A stretch of 64,000 nt of DNA from an uncultured Oscillospiraceae bacterium (GTDB taxonomy: Bacteria > Bacillota > Clostridia > Oscillospirales > Ruminococcaceae), in the NCBI GenBank assembly GCA_934513685.1, contig CAKSWY010000014.1, positions 1 through 64,000 of the forward strand, written 5' to 3'. Positions 43,555 to 51,791 of this stretch are shown one piece after another. Below the pieces are notes generated by a model. The model was not told the DNA's origin. It ran no database searches and saw only the letters and a list, made by a program, of their open reading frames with translations. A program made the position numbers and the translations under genes. Position 1 is the first letter of the stretch, and each line of letters begins with the position of its first letter.

Positions 43555-44375
43555 ATCGCATCTCCCCTTTCCCCCGCGGCGGGCGGTTTCGCCCCGGCCG
43601 CCTCCCGCTCCTCGATCATGGCGCTGACCGCCCGGGCGATCAGCTCCCCCGCCGTTTCCGGGGCACAGCGGGCGGGCAGGCTCAACGCGTGCAGCGCCGT
43701 AAGCCCCTGCCGCCGGGCGGCAGCAAAATCCGTACCGCCGGGCCGGCTTGCCAGGTCAAGAATCAGCGCACCCGCCCGCAGATGCAGCAGCCGCCCGGCC
43801 GTCAGCACCGGGGCCGGAATGGTGTTCACCACCGCGTCAAACTGGGGCAGGGCCTCCTCCAGCTGGGCCAGCGGCAGGCTGGCAGCGCCGTCTGCCAATG
43901 CCAGCGCCCGCTGGGCCGCTGAGCGGGCTGCCACCGTTGTGTAAGCGCCCAGGGCTGTCAGCCGCCGTGCCACCGCCTGCCCCACCCGGCCATAGCCCAG
44001 CACCAGAATGGGGCTGTGCCAGATCGTGCGCGGCCGGTATTCCATCAAAAGGGCCAGGCACCCTTCCGCCGTGGGCACGGCGTTCAGCAGGGCCAGGTCC
44101 TCCCGCTCAAAGCAATCCAGCAGTTCCACCCCGGCCGCCCGGGCCGCCGCCTTTGCTGCAGGGCTGACTCGCCCCGCAAACGCCGCCGCCCCGGGTTTTG
44201 CGGCCCGAAGCAGGTTGGTCAGCCCTTCTTTGTCCCCCTCCAGCGGCATGGGCAGCAGCAGATAGTCCGCCCGGTACAGCTGCGGCACCTCCAAAAGTTC
44301 AAACCCCATGGCCGCCAGCTGCCGCCCGGCCGCCTGCACCCGGGCATCCTGCCCCACCACCGCAACGGTTTTCAT
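43551..44375 (-). CDS. dpaA: Dipicolinate synthase subunit A
   Basis: 274 residues from the ATG at 44375. An N-terminal alpha/beta domain (KTVAVVGQDARVQAAGRQLA; ADYLLLPMPLEGD) and a Rossmann NAD(P)-binding domain (SPILVLGYGRVGQAVARRLTALG; AVVNTIPAPVLT; LILDLASRPGGTDF) are diagnostic of SpoVFA/DpaA. An upstream frame extension of 57 codons lacks start signals. No sigma-A promoter was seen; a mother-cell sigma factor would be expected. Confidence 0.93.
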   Translation of the reverse strand: MKTVAVVGQDARVQAAGRQLAAMGFELLEVPQLYRADYLLLPMPLEGDKEGLTNLLRAAKPGAAAFAGRVSPAAKAAARAAGVELLDCFEREDLALLNAVPTAEGCLALLMEYRPRTIWHSPILVLGYGRVGQAVARRLTALGAYTTVAARSAAQRALALADGAASLPLAQLEEALPQFDAVVNTIPAPVLTAGRLLHLRAGALILDLASRPGGTDFAAARRQGLTALHALSLPARCAPETAGELIARAVSAMIEEREAAGAKPPAAGERGDAM

Positions 44376-44609
44376 CGCACCACCCCCATCCGGTCCTGCT
44401 TGCTGGGCCATTCTATGCCGGGCCGCCGGGCGGGGTTCCTGTTTGCACAATGCGCCTGCCGGGCCGGACAGCGTCGTTCCTTTTCGATAAATTGCATTTG
44501 CCCGGCTGGTTTGCACCAAAGCGCTGGCATTTTGCACAGCCTGCATTCCAGCTTTTTGCTAAAACAGAAAAATTTTACCCTGCCTGTTTCTTTTACCGCG
44601 CAAAAATTA

Positions 44610-44615
44610 TATAAT
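44610..44615 (+). promoter_or_regulatory. Possible -10 element of murC
   Basis: TATAAT at 44610-44615 in an AT-rich patch, 112 bp upstream of murC. The -35 region is poor, so this is tentative. Confidence 0.35.
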
Positions 44616-44726
44616 AGGAAAAAGTATGACCGTGCGCGGCCAGGCCCAAATAGGCCGGGCTGCGCCTTTGGCGTTTCTGCTTTTTGGGCAGCGCGCCTAA
44701 ACTTTATGGCATTGAGGTGACTGACT

Positions 44727-46106
44727 ATGGCATATCATTCCGGCAGCTATCAGAAAGGTTTGCTGGAGGGAGTCCACCGGCTCCACTTCATCGGCATCGG
44801 CGGCAGCGGTATGTTCCCCCTGGTGCAGATTCTGGCAACCAAGGGCTACACCATTACCGGCAGCGATGTGAACGAGGGTTCCATCATTGAAAGCGAGCGG
44901 AACATGGGCATCCAGGTGTTCATGGGACACAAGGCCGAAAACGTGCTGGGCGCGGATCTGGTGGTGTACTCCGCCGCCATCCATGACGACAACCCGGAGA
45001 TGCAGGCCGCCCAGGCCCACGGCATCCGCTGTGTGGAGCGCAGTGTGATGCTGGGCTATGTGAGCCGGCTGTATCAGAACAGCATCTGCGTTTCCGGCAC
45101 CCACGGCAAAACCACCACCACCAGCATGATCACCACCATGCTGGAGCTGGCCGGCCGCGACCCGGCGGCGGTGATCGGCGGCAAACTGCCCCTCATCCAC
45201 GGCTACGGAAAGGCCGGCACCGGCAGGGAGATCGTGGTGGAAGCCTGCGAGTTCTCGGAGACGTTCCTGCAGCTGACCCCCGCCATCTCCATCATTCTGA
45301 ACATCGACAACGACCATCTGGACTACTACGGCACCCTGGGCAAGCTGAAGTTCGCCTTCCGGCGCTTCGCCCTGCTCACCCAGCATACCGTCATCGCCAA
45401 TCTGGACGATGCCAACACCCGCGACGTGGTGGGCGGCGTGGACCGGCCGGTGCGCACCTTCGCCATCAACAACCCGGAGGCCGATTACACCGCCGTCAAC
45501 ATCAAAATGTACAAGCCCGGCTTCTACGAGTTTGACGTGCTGGAATGGGGCGACTTCTTCGCCCATCTACGCCTGGGCATTCCCGGCCGCCATCACATCT
45601 ACAACGCGCTGGCCATGTGCTGCTGCGTGCGCATTCTGAACCTGACGCCCGAGGACGCCGCCGTGGCCGCCGAGCACTTCACCGGCGCTGCCCGCCGCTT
45701 CCAGATTCTGGGCGAGGTGAACGGTGCCACTGTGGTGGACGATTATGCCCATCACCCCACCGAAGTGCGCGCCACGCTGGAAACCGCCAAGAGCCTGGGC
45801 TACAACCAGGTGTGGGCCGTGCATCAGCCCTTTACTTACAGCCGCACCAAGGCTTTGATGGACGACTTTGTCTCCGCGCTGGAAATTGCGGACCACGTGG
45901 TCATCACCCCCATCATGGGCAGCCGTGAGGTGGACGACGGCAGCGTGAAGAGTGAAGATCTGGCCGCGCGCATTCCCGGCAGCGTGGTGGTCGGCGGCCT
46001 GCAGGAGGCTGCGGACTACATCAAGGCCCACGCTCAGAAGGGCGACCTGGTCATCACGCTGGGCTGCGGCGATGTGTACAAAGCCGCCAATATGATGCTG
46101 ACCTGA
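44727..46106 (+). CDS. murC: UDP-N-acetylmuramate--L-alanine ligase
   Basis: Adds L-Ala to UDP-MurNAc in peptidoglycan synthesis. 459 residues with the three Mur ligase domains: HFIGIGGSGMFPLVQIL (UDP-binding), CVSGTHGKTTTTSMI (ATP-binding P-loop), NIDNDHLDYYG, and the C-terminal VVDDYAHHPTEVRATL. All landmarks of MurC are intact. Monocistronic; terminator follows. Confidence 0.96.
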   Translation: MAYHSGSYQKGLLEGVHRLHFIGIGGSGMFPLVQILATKGYTITGSDVNEGSIIESERNMGIQVFMGHKAENVLGADLVVYSAAIHDDNPEMQAAQAHGIRCVERSVMLGYVSRLYQNSICVSGTHGKTTTTSMITTMLELAGRDPAAVIGGKLPLIHGYGKAGTGREIVVEACEFSETFLQLTPAISIILNIDNDHLDYYGTLGKLKFAFRRFALLTQHTVIANLDDANTRDVVGGVDRPVRTFAINNPEADYTAVNIKMYKPGFYEFDVLEWGDFFAHLRLGIPGRHHIYNALAMCCCVRILNLTPEDAAVAAEHFTGAARRFQILGEVNGATVVDDYAHHPTEVRATLETAKSLGYNQVWAVHQPFTYSRTKALMDDFVSALEIADHVVITPIMGSREVDDGSVKSEDLAARIPGSVVVGGLQEAADYIKAHAQKGDLVITLGCGDVYKAANMMLT

Positions 46107-46111
46107 CAAAC

Positions 46112-46157
46112 CGCAGGCCGCTGTGTGTTCCCAAATGAGCGCACGGCGGCCTGTTTT
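46112..46157 (+). terminator. Terminator of murC
   Basis: caggccgctgtg / cgcacggcggcctg imperfect stem with a 12-base loop, followed by TTTT. Confidence 0.75.
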
Positions 46158-46195
46158 GCCCTTTGCGGGAGTATTTTTTGTATAGGTGTTTCGGA

Positions 46196-46762
46196 ATGCT
46201 TCAAAGGAAGGAGGGATCCGCCATAAAACTGCGCAAAAAGCCTCCTCAGGACGACCCGCGTATGTATTCCGCTGACGGCTACTGCATTGACCAGGGCGCT
46301 TCTCAGGCCATCCGGTACGGGAAGTGCAGCTCGGCCCAGAACGGCTGCGGGTGGATCGCCGCCTACAACCTGCTGCACCTTGCCGGGAAGCCCTACCCGC
46401 CGGCCCGGGTGCGGGCCGGGTTGGCGCCCACCCTGTGGATGGGCGGGCGCATGGGCACCCGCGCCACCGCCCTGTGGCGGTATCTGCACCGGCGGGGCGT
46501 CACGCTCATTCCCACGCTCCGCGCCGGCAAGGCGGCGGAAGGACCGGGCGGCCTCGCCTTCTATTACACCGGCAAGGGCTTCCACTTTGTGGCCTATGTC
46601 TCCGCCGGGCGGCCGCGGCGCTATCGGTTTCTCAACGCCGTATACGGCAAAGACCGGCTGCTGTGCACCCCAAAACAATTCCGCAAGCAGTTCTTCAAGC
46701 ACGGCGTGGGACTGTTCTTCCGAATCGCCAGCCCCTGCCTGCCCGTGCCGCGGAATCTCTGA
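46196..46762 (+). CDS. Papain-fold (C39-like) cysteine peptidase-type protein
   Basis: About 180-190 residues, basic, without a signal peptide. AQNGCGWIAAYNLLHLAG resembles the catalytic QxGCGxxAxxN block of C39-like peptidases, and GKGFHFVAYVSAG with FLNAVYGKD supplies the His and Asn/Asp elements. Substrate is unknown. Start is ambiguous: ATG 46196 follows only AGGTG, whereas a strong GGAGGG lies 8 bp before an in-frame ATA (46223). Monocistronic. Confidence 0.65.
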   Translation: MLQRKEGSAIKLRKKPPQDDPRMYSADGYCIDQGASQAIRYGKCSSAQNGCGWIAAYNLLHLAGKPYPPARVRAGLAPTLWMGGRMGTRATALWRYLHRRGVTLIPTLRAGKAAEGPGGLAFYYTGKGFHFVAYVSAGRPRRYRFLNAVYGKDRLLCTPKQFRKQFFKHGVGLFFRIASPCLPVPRNL

Positions 46763-46822
46763 GGTTTTTTGGCAGGACAGGCGTTCTTCGTTATTTAACA
46801 TGTAAGAAATCAGGTATTTTTT

Positions 46823-47236
46823 ATGTGGCTTCCCTTAGCGATCGGTTCTTCTGTATTCGCAGCGCTTACCTCCATTCTGGCCAAAATCGGCATTGAAGGG
46901 GTCAACTCCAACCTGGCAACGGCCATTCGCACCATGGTGGTGGTGGTCATGGCCTGGGGCATGGTGTTCCTCACCGGCTCGCAGAGCGGTTTGAGCGAGA
47001 TCAGCCGCAAAAGCTGGGTGTTCCTGGTGCTGTCCGGCCTGGCCACCGGCGCTTCCTGGCTGTGCTACTACCGCGCACTGCAAACCGGCGCTGCCAGCAA
47101 GGTGGTGCCCATTGACAAGCTGAGCGTTGTAATCACGCTGGTTCTGGCCGCGGTGTTCCTGCACGAGCAGGTCACACCCAAATCGGCCATCGGCTGCCTG
47201 CTGATCGGGGCCGGCACCCTGCTGATGGTACTGTAA
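46823..47236 (+). CDS. EamA-family half-size transporter
   Basis: 137 residues with about five hydrophobic helices, one EamA repeat (full drug/metabolite exporters have two). WLPLAIGSSVFAALTSILAKIGIEGVNSNLATAIRT and the glycine-rich VLSGLATGASWLCYYRAL with PIDKLSVVITL are characteristic. Such proteins likely work as dimers. Substrate unknown. Followed by a strong terminator. Confidence 0.88.
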   Translation: MWLPLAIGSSVFAALTSILAKIGIEGVNSNLATAIRTMVVVVMAWGMVFLTGSQSGLSEISRKSWVFLVLSGLATGASWLCYYRALQTGAASKVVPIDKLSVVITLVLAAVFLHEQVTPKSAIGCLLIGAGTLLMVL

Positions 47237-47259
47237 CGCCGTCTTTCTCGACGATCAAG

Positions 47260-47297
47260 CAAACGCCCCTCTCCCTTTGCCGGGAGAGGGGCGTTTT
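47260..47297 (+). terminator. Terminator of the EamA gene
   Basis: aaacgcccctctccc / gggagaggggcgttt with a 6-base loop and T-run. Confidence 0.92.
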
Positions 47298-47364
47298 TGA
47301 TGGTAGATTTCTTCACACGTTTCTGGTGTAATAATATTAAACAAATGTACGTGACAAATCGTAA

Positions 47365-47901
47365 TTGATAGATGTGTTTGGAATTAAGCTTAAAGCAGTA
47401 GCGGTTAGTAAGAAACTCAAAGAATATAAAGGAATAAAGAGTTTAATGTGCCGAGCATTTCCCCAAAACGAGCAAATTCCTATGTGGTTGCTTCATATAT
47501 TAGCAATTAGAAAATCGGTAGAATTTTCTGCTTATTATGATGAAGATTTATTTTGTGGTATTTCATATACTGTGAGCAATGAAGAACTCGTATTTATTTT
47601 ATATTTAGCAGTAAATGATAAAATCCGTTCAAAGGGTTATGGGTCTGCAATTCTTCAATGTATAAAGCAAAGATTTTCAAACAAAGCAATTGCATTGAAC
47701 ATTGAACCCTTAGACCCGAAATCCGACAATTATGCTCAACGAATAAAGCGATTTGAATTTTATTTGAAGAACGGATTTGTAGATACGCACTATCAAATCC
47801 TTGCCACAACAACGCAGTTTCCAATTAAAGAATACAAACTTACGATAAAACAATTATCGTTTGGACTCTATTCACCGCAAATTAAAGAACATACAAATTG
47901 A
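47365..47901 (+). CDS. GNAT-family acetyltransferase in a low-GC patch
   Basis: 178 residues from a TTG start (no SD-like sequence stands out, so the start is uncertain). GNAT features: CRAFPQNEQIPMWLL, then LFILYLAVNDKIRSKGYGSAIL with the acetyl-CoA loop RSKGYGSA, and FYLKNGFVDT near the C-terminus. Codon use is strongly AT-biased (many AAA, TTT, AAT codons) in contrast to flanking genes, indicating recent acquisition. Substrate unknown. Confidence 0.82.
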   Translation: MIDVFGIKLKAVAVSKKLKEYKGIKSLMCRAFPQNEQIPMWLLHILAIRKSVEFSAYYDEDLFCGISYTVSNEELVFILYLAVNDKIRSKGYGSAILQCIKQRFSNKAIALNIEPLDPKSDNYAQRIKRFEFYLKNGFVDTHYQILATTTQFPIKEYKLTIKQLSFGLYSPQIKEHTN

Positions 47902-47998
47902 AAAATTCCAGTTTTGTCTCTGCCACGCTGATGTAAACTATGGTAAAATCAAAAGAGAAAAGCAGAAAGAAAAATCGAAATTTACGGAGGGGAACAGA

Positions 47999-48385
47999 AT
48001 GGACACAACGATACAGGATACCCTGTTTTTCTTTGACCGGCATCAGGATGTCTATCCGCTGTATGAGGGCTTTCAGGAAAAGCTGCTTGCCAGATTCCCC
48101 GAAAGCCGAATCAAGGTGCAAAAATCCCAAATCTCATACTACAATCGGCACCTTTATGCCTGTGTATCTTTCTTGAAGGTGAAAAAGAAAGCGGAGCTGC
48201 CGGATGACTATTTTGTGCTGACGCTGGGGCTGTCCGCCCCGTTGGAATCCGACCGGGTGGCGGCAAAAACTGAGCCGTATCCGGGACGGTGGACAACGCA
48301 TTTTGTCATCAGCATCCCGTCCGATTTGGACGAGGAGTTGTTTGATTGGATCGAGCAGGCTTATCAATTTGCTCAGAAAAAATGA
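47999..48385 (+). CDS. DUF5655-like protein
   Basis: 128 residues beginning MDTTIQDTLFFFDRHQDVYPL, with SRIKVQKSQISYYNRHLYACVSF, LTLGLSAPLESDRVA and EPYPGRWTTHFVI, matching my memory of the DUF5655 domain. Function unknown. Good SD (GGAGGGG). It starts 97 bp after the GNAT gene, and may share a transcript with it and the two tiny membrane proteins that follow. Confidence 0.7.
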   Translation: MDTTIQDTLFFFDRHQDVYPLYEGFQEKLLARFPESRIKVQKSQISYYNRHLYACVSFLKVKKKAELPDDYFVLTLGLSAPLESDRVAAKTEPYPGRWTTHFVISIPSDLDEELFDWIEQAYQFAQKK

Positions 48386-48427
48386 TGCTGTACAATTCCA
48401 GTTTAACGAACGGGAGATGATGATCGT

Positions 48428-48637
48428 ATGAAAATCCTATATGAATTATCTTGGCTATGGGAAACGCTGGGCATTGCACTTGTGGCTGCGGCTGTCTGCA
48501 TGGCTTGCGCCGCGCTGATCTGCAAGGCAACGAAGAAGAAACTCAGCAAAAAGCTGTTGGCTGTCATAGGGGCTGCGGCATTTGTGGGCGCGATTCTGGC
48601 GGTCATTCTGATCGCCCAAACGCCGATGCCGCTTTGA
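48428..48637 (+). CDS. Small two-helix membrane protein
   Basis: 69 residues: hydrophobic helices at about 11-33 and 43-64 joined by a basic loop (KATKKKLSKK). SD GGGAG upstream. No family recognised. Similar architecture to the next small gene suggests a minor membrane pair acquired together. Confidence 0.6.
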   Translation: MKILYELSWLWETLGIALVAAAVCMACAALICKATKKKLSKKLLAVIGAAAFVGAILAVILIAQTPMPL

Positions 48638-48801
48638 TAGGACGGAGCGTTTGCAGGAAGCGTATGCGTTTGGGGAAAGAATTTACTAAACAAATCGGAA
48701 TTTTCTGATTTGTCCGATTCGATGAAATGAATCGAGCAATAGGATATGAGATGGATGGAAACGATTGAGTAACATGGAATTTTATAAAGGAGCGTGATTG
48801 T

Positions 48802-48960
48802 ATGGGTAAAGCGATTTTTGCAATGATTGCAACCGTCCTGGTTGGGTTTGTGAGCTGTGCCGTCTTTGCAAGCTGGGTCAACGCACCGGAGTGGGGCGTT
48901 GTTCTTGCGGTTGCCGTGATGGGTGCATTCATCATTTATTTTAATGATAAGAAGAAGTAA
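48802..48960 (+). CDS. Small hydrophobic protein (52 residues)
   Basis: MGKAIFAMIATVLVGFVSCA opens a first membrane helix, a short loop VNAPEWG follows, then a second helix VVLAVAVMGAFIIYF and the basic end NDKKK. AAGGAG lies 9-13 bp upstream of the ATG. The strong SD and two clean helices make it a likely real gene. Function unknown. Confidence 0.6.
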   Translation: MGKAIFAMIATVLVGFVSCAVFASWVNAPEWGVVLAVAVMGAFIIYFNDKKK

Positions 48961-49096
48961 GAACGTTCCCATCCTGCATAGCTTTGTGCAGAACATCTTG
49001 CCGAAATGCCCGAACTATTTGGGCGCCTGGTGCTCCCCCGGAGCCTTGCTTTTCCGCCCATCCCCCACGTCTGGCTTCGACCCCTGCCTTTGTACG

Positions 49097-49132
49097 AAAA
49101 GCACCCCTCCCTTTTCGGGGAGGGGTGCTTTT
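49097..49132 (-). terminator. Terminator of the tRNA operon
   Basis: aaaagcacccctccc / ggggaggggtgctttt; on the minus strand it follows the CCA end of tRNA-Gln directly. Confidence 0.88.
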
Positions 49133-49205
49133 GGTTGGGCTGGCAGGGGTCGAACCTACGATGTGGGAGTCAAAGTCCCATGCCTTACCGCTTGGCGACA
49201 GCCCA
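49132..49205 (-). tRNA. tRNA-Gln (anticodon TTG)
   Basis: Minus strand; acceptor stem of 7 bp, anticodon loop CTTTGAC giving TTG (reads CAA), discriminator A, encoded CCA at 49132-49134. Last gene of the three-tRNA operon. Confidence 0.95.
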
Positions 49206-49254
49206 ATATAAGAAAAAGCGAACTTTATTTTGCATAAAGTCCGCTCTCTCTTTG

Positions 49255-49332
49255 TGGGGTGGCTAGAGGGATTCGAACCCTCGGCCTCCAGAGCCACAAT
49301 CTGGCGCGCTAACCAACTGCGCCATAGCCACC
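49255..49332 (-). tRNA. tRNA-His (anticodon GTG)
   Basis: Minus strand; anticodon loop TTGTGGC. Base 49332 provides the extra G(-1), pairing with discriminator C73, the identity feature of tRNA-His; CCA encoded at 49255-49257. Confidence 0.95.
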
Positions 49333-49337
49333 ACATA

Positions 49338-49414
49338 TGGTGCGCCCGAAGGGACTCGAACCCCCGGCCCACTGCTTAGAAGGCAGTTGCTCTATCCGGC
49401 TGAGCTACGGGCGC
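49338..49414 (-). tRNA. tRNA-Arg (anticodon TCT)
   Basis: Minus strand; acceptor stem GCGCCCG/CGGGCGC, anticodon loop CTTCTAA giving TCT (reads AGA), encoded CCA at 49338-49340. First gene of the operon. Confidence 0.95.
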
Positions 49415-49452
49415 ATACAAGTTCTTGATGTCCGGGACACGCTGCATTTATG

Positions 49453-49481
49453 ATTATACTGACGAGAAGGGGTTTTGTCAA
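49453..49481 (-). promoter_or_regulatory. Consensus promoter of the tRNA operon
   Basis: Perfect TTGACA (49476-49481), 17-bp spacer, perfect TATAAT (49453-49458) on the minus strand, as often seen for stable-RNA genes. Confidence 0.95.
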
Positions 49482-49550
49482 CATCTTTTTTGATATTTTT
49501 TACTTATTTTTTCAAGTTTTTGAAAACTCGCTTTTCAGCGCACTTTTTAC

Positions 49551-49597
49551 AAAAGCCCGCACACACCGTGCGTTCTCGCAACGGGGCCTGCGGGCTT
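49551..49597 (-). terminator. Terminator of the HU gene
   Basis: aagcccgca / tgcgggctt outer stem with inner pairing; T-run on the minus strand. Confidence 0.8.
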
Positions 49598-49606
49598 ACG
49601 TGGTTC

Positions 49607-49885
49607 TTACTTCTCGTTCAGCTTCTGCTTCATGCGGCTGCTGGCCTTGAAGCCGGGCGCACTGGTAGACTCCAGATGCGTGCTGGTTTTTGTTTTCGGG
49701 TTGGTGAATTCCTTCGCCTTGCGGGTACGCATTTCAAAGCGGCCAAAACCGGCGATGGTAACCTTCTCATTACGCTTCAGGCAATCGGTAATGGTGCCGA
49801 ACACACCATCCATCACCTGCTCCACAGTCGCCTCGCTCAACTCGGTTCTTGCCGCAACTGCGGTAATCATCTGTGATCTTGTCAT
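49607..49885 (-). CDS. HU-family DNA-binding protein
   Basis: Histone-like nucleoid protein, 92 residues. MTRSQMITAVAARTELSEATV forms helices 1-2; VTIAGFGRFEMRTRKAKEFTNPKT is the beta-arm saddle with the GFG and the conserved arm region (here STHLESTSAPGFKAS). Start at 49885 with AAGGGG upstream. Expressed from a strong promoter about 110 bp away. Confidence 0.93.
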   Translation of the reverse strand: MTRSQMITAVAARTELSEATVEQVMDGVFGTITDCLKRNEKVTIAGFGRFEMRTRKAKEFTNPKTKTSTHLESTSAPGFKASSRMKQKLNEK

Positions 49886-50253
49886 TTTATATACCCCTTC
49901 CATCACACAATCTCAATTACTGTGTGTTGTCTCTCACCGCAAAGGCGGCCTATGCAAACGAAGCCTGCCGCACTGCGGGCTATCAAAGCGTCATTATTGT
50001 ATCGTATATTTATCGTTCTGTCAATATTTTCTTGCAAATCTTTTCTTATGTTAAGAGGTTTGCAATGGATCTTTCACAATTGCATTTTTCGCCTGCTTTT
50101 TTCGTCTTATTTTGAACTTTTCATCACGCCCACGCACTTATTTTGCGTGTATTTTTCCTATTAGTTCGCTTCGTTATTCAAAAGCGGACAAGGTGTGCAC
50201 AATCATCCATACGCAGTTTCCGCGATTTGTCCGCTTTTGTCACACACAGCAAC
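49886..50253. other. Gap between HU start and trkH terminator
   Basis: Contains the HU promoter (49996-50024), its ~100-nt leader with a small hairpin, and then AT-rich sequence with no credible gene. Confidence 0.6.
49996..50024 (-). promoter_or_regulatory. Promoter of the HU gene
   Basis: Minus strand TTGACA (50019-50024), 17-bp spacer, TACAAT (49996-50001). Confidence 0.88.
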
Positions 50254-50302
50254 AAAAAGCCCCCGGGTACGCAGAGAATACTCTGCACCCCGGCGGGCTT
50301 TT
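50254..50302 (-). terminator. Terminator of trkA-trkH
   Basis: aaaaagcccccgggt ... accccggcgggctttt with an inner gcagag/ctctgc stem; minus-strand tail TTTTTG, 18 bp after the trkH stop. Confidence 0.85.
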
Positions 50303-50319
50303 CACAGTGATTCACAAAC

Positions 50320-51774
50320 TTACAGGCTGCGCCGCCAGGTGTGGCGGCTGAACAGTGCCAGCATGGGGAAGATCTCCAGCCGGCCAAACAGCATATCCAG
50401 CGTCAGAATCACCTTGGAGAAGGCGCTGTATGCCGCAAAGGAACTGGTGGGGCCAACTTCAGCCAGGCCAGGCCCGATGTTGTTGAAGCAGGCAAACACC
50501 GCCGAGATGTTTGCTTCCACCGAAAATCCGTCCAGCGAGACCAGCAGGAAGCTGCCCAGCATCAAAACACAGTAGGCGGTCAGGTAGGCCGCGGTGTTGC
50601 GCAGCACCTGCTCCTGCACGGCCTCGCCGTTCACCTGCACCACCTGCACACTGTTCGGGTGCAGGGATTTGCGCACACTGCGGTGCAGGTCCTTCAGCAG
50701 CAGCAGCACCCGGGCCATTTTCAGGCCGCCGCCGGTGCTGCCCGCGCAGGCGCCCAGCAGCATCAGCATCAGGATGATTCCCTTGGAAAAGCTTGGCCAC
50801 AGGTAAAAGTCGGTGGTGGCAAAGCCGGTGGTGGTCATGATGCTGCTCACCTGGAACGCCGCATGGCGCACCGTCTCGCCCAGGGTCTGGTACATACCCC
50901 GCACGTTCCAGGTGATCAGCAGGGTGCTGCCCGCGAAGAACGCCAGGTAGAGCCGCAGCTCCTCGTCCAGCAGGGCCGAGAAGGTATGGCGGATCAGCAC
51001 CAGATAGTACACCGTAAAATTCACGCCGAACAGCAGCATGAACACCGTGGTCACGTTCTGCAAATACGGGCTGTATCCGGCAATGCTGTCGGCTTTTACG
51101 CCGAAGCCGCCGGTGCCGGCCGTACCAAAGGCGGTGCACAGCGCATCAAACAGGGGCATTCCGCCCAAAAGCAGGAACACCAGATCCAGCACGGTGAGGG
51201 CAAAATAAAGGATGTACAGAATTTTCGCCGTCTGATGCAGGCGGGGGGTCAGCTTGCCCACGCTGGGGCCGGGGCTTTCCGCCCGCAGAAGGTGCATGGT
51301 GTATCCCCCGCCGGACTGCGTGGGCGTGAGCGCCAGCAGGAACACCAGAATACCCATGCCGCCCAGCCAGTGGCTGAAGCTGCGCCACAGCAGCAGGCCG
51401 CGGCTCATGGCCTCTACGTCCGTCAGGATGGACGCGCCGGTGGTGGTAAAGCCGGACACCATCTCAAACACGGCGTCCACATACGAGGGGATCTGCCCGC
51501 TGAACACAAAGGGCAGGCAGCCCAGCATGGAAAGGGCGATCCAGGCCAGCGAGGTGGCCACAAAGCCCTCCTGTGCATAAAAGGCCGCCGGGGCCTTTTT
51601 GCCCTGCCGGCACAAAGGAATGCTCACCGCCAGAATGACGGCGATGGCCGCCAGATAGGCCAGCGCCACCCGGGGCTCGCCGTCCAGCAGGCACAGCAGC
51701 ATACCCGGAACCATGCAGATGGCTTCCAGCAGCAGGGCGTAGCTGACCACGCGGAAAATTGCTTTATAATTCAT
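50320..51774 (-). CDS. trkH: TrkH-type potassium uptake channel subunit
   Basis: 484 residues, polytopic. The pore-loop repeats are visible: FEMVSGFTTTGASILTD, CTAFGTAGTGGFGVKADS, SSIMTTTGFATTDF, and ACFNNIGPGLAEVG, the four selectivity-filter-like segments of SKT proteins. Works with the cytoplasmic TrkA protein encoded 18 bp upstream. SD GGAGGAG. The start at 51774 is preferred over an extension of 24 codons. Confidence 0.95.
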   Translation of the reverse strand: MNYKAIFRVVSYALLLEAICMVPGMLLCLLDGEPRVALAYLAAIAVILAVSIPLCRQGKKAPAAFYAQEGFVATSLAWIALSMLGCLPFVFSGQIPSYVDAVFEMVSGFTTTGASILTDVEAMSRGLLLWRSFSHWLGGMGILVFLLALTPTQSGGGYTMHLLRAESPGPSVGKLTPRLHQTAKILYILYFALTVLDLVFLLLGGMPLFDALCTAFGTAGTGGFGVKADSIAGYSPYLQNVTTVFMLLFGVNFTVYYLVLIRHTFSALLDEELRLYLAFFAGSTLLITWNVRGMYQTLGETVRHAAFQVSSIMTTTGFATTDFYLWPSFSKGIILMLMLLGACAGSTGGGLKMARVLLLLKDLHRSVRKSLHPNSVQVVQVNGEAVQEQVLRNTAAYLTAYCVLMLGSFLLVSLDGFSVEANISAVFACFNNIGPGLAEVGPTSSFAAYSAFSKVILTLDMLFGRLEIFPMLALFSRHTWRRSL

Positions 51775-51791
51775 GGTCGGTCTCCTCCCGG

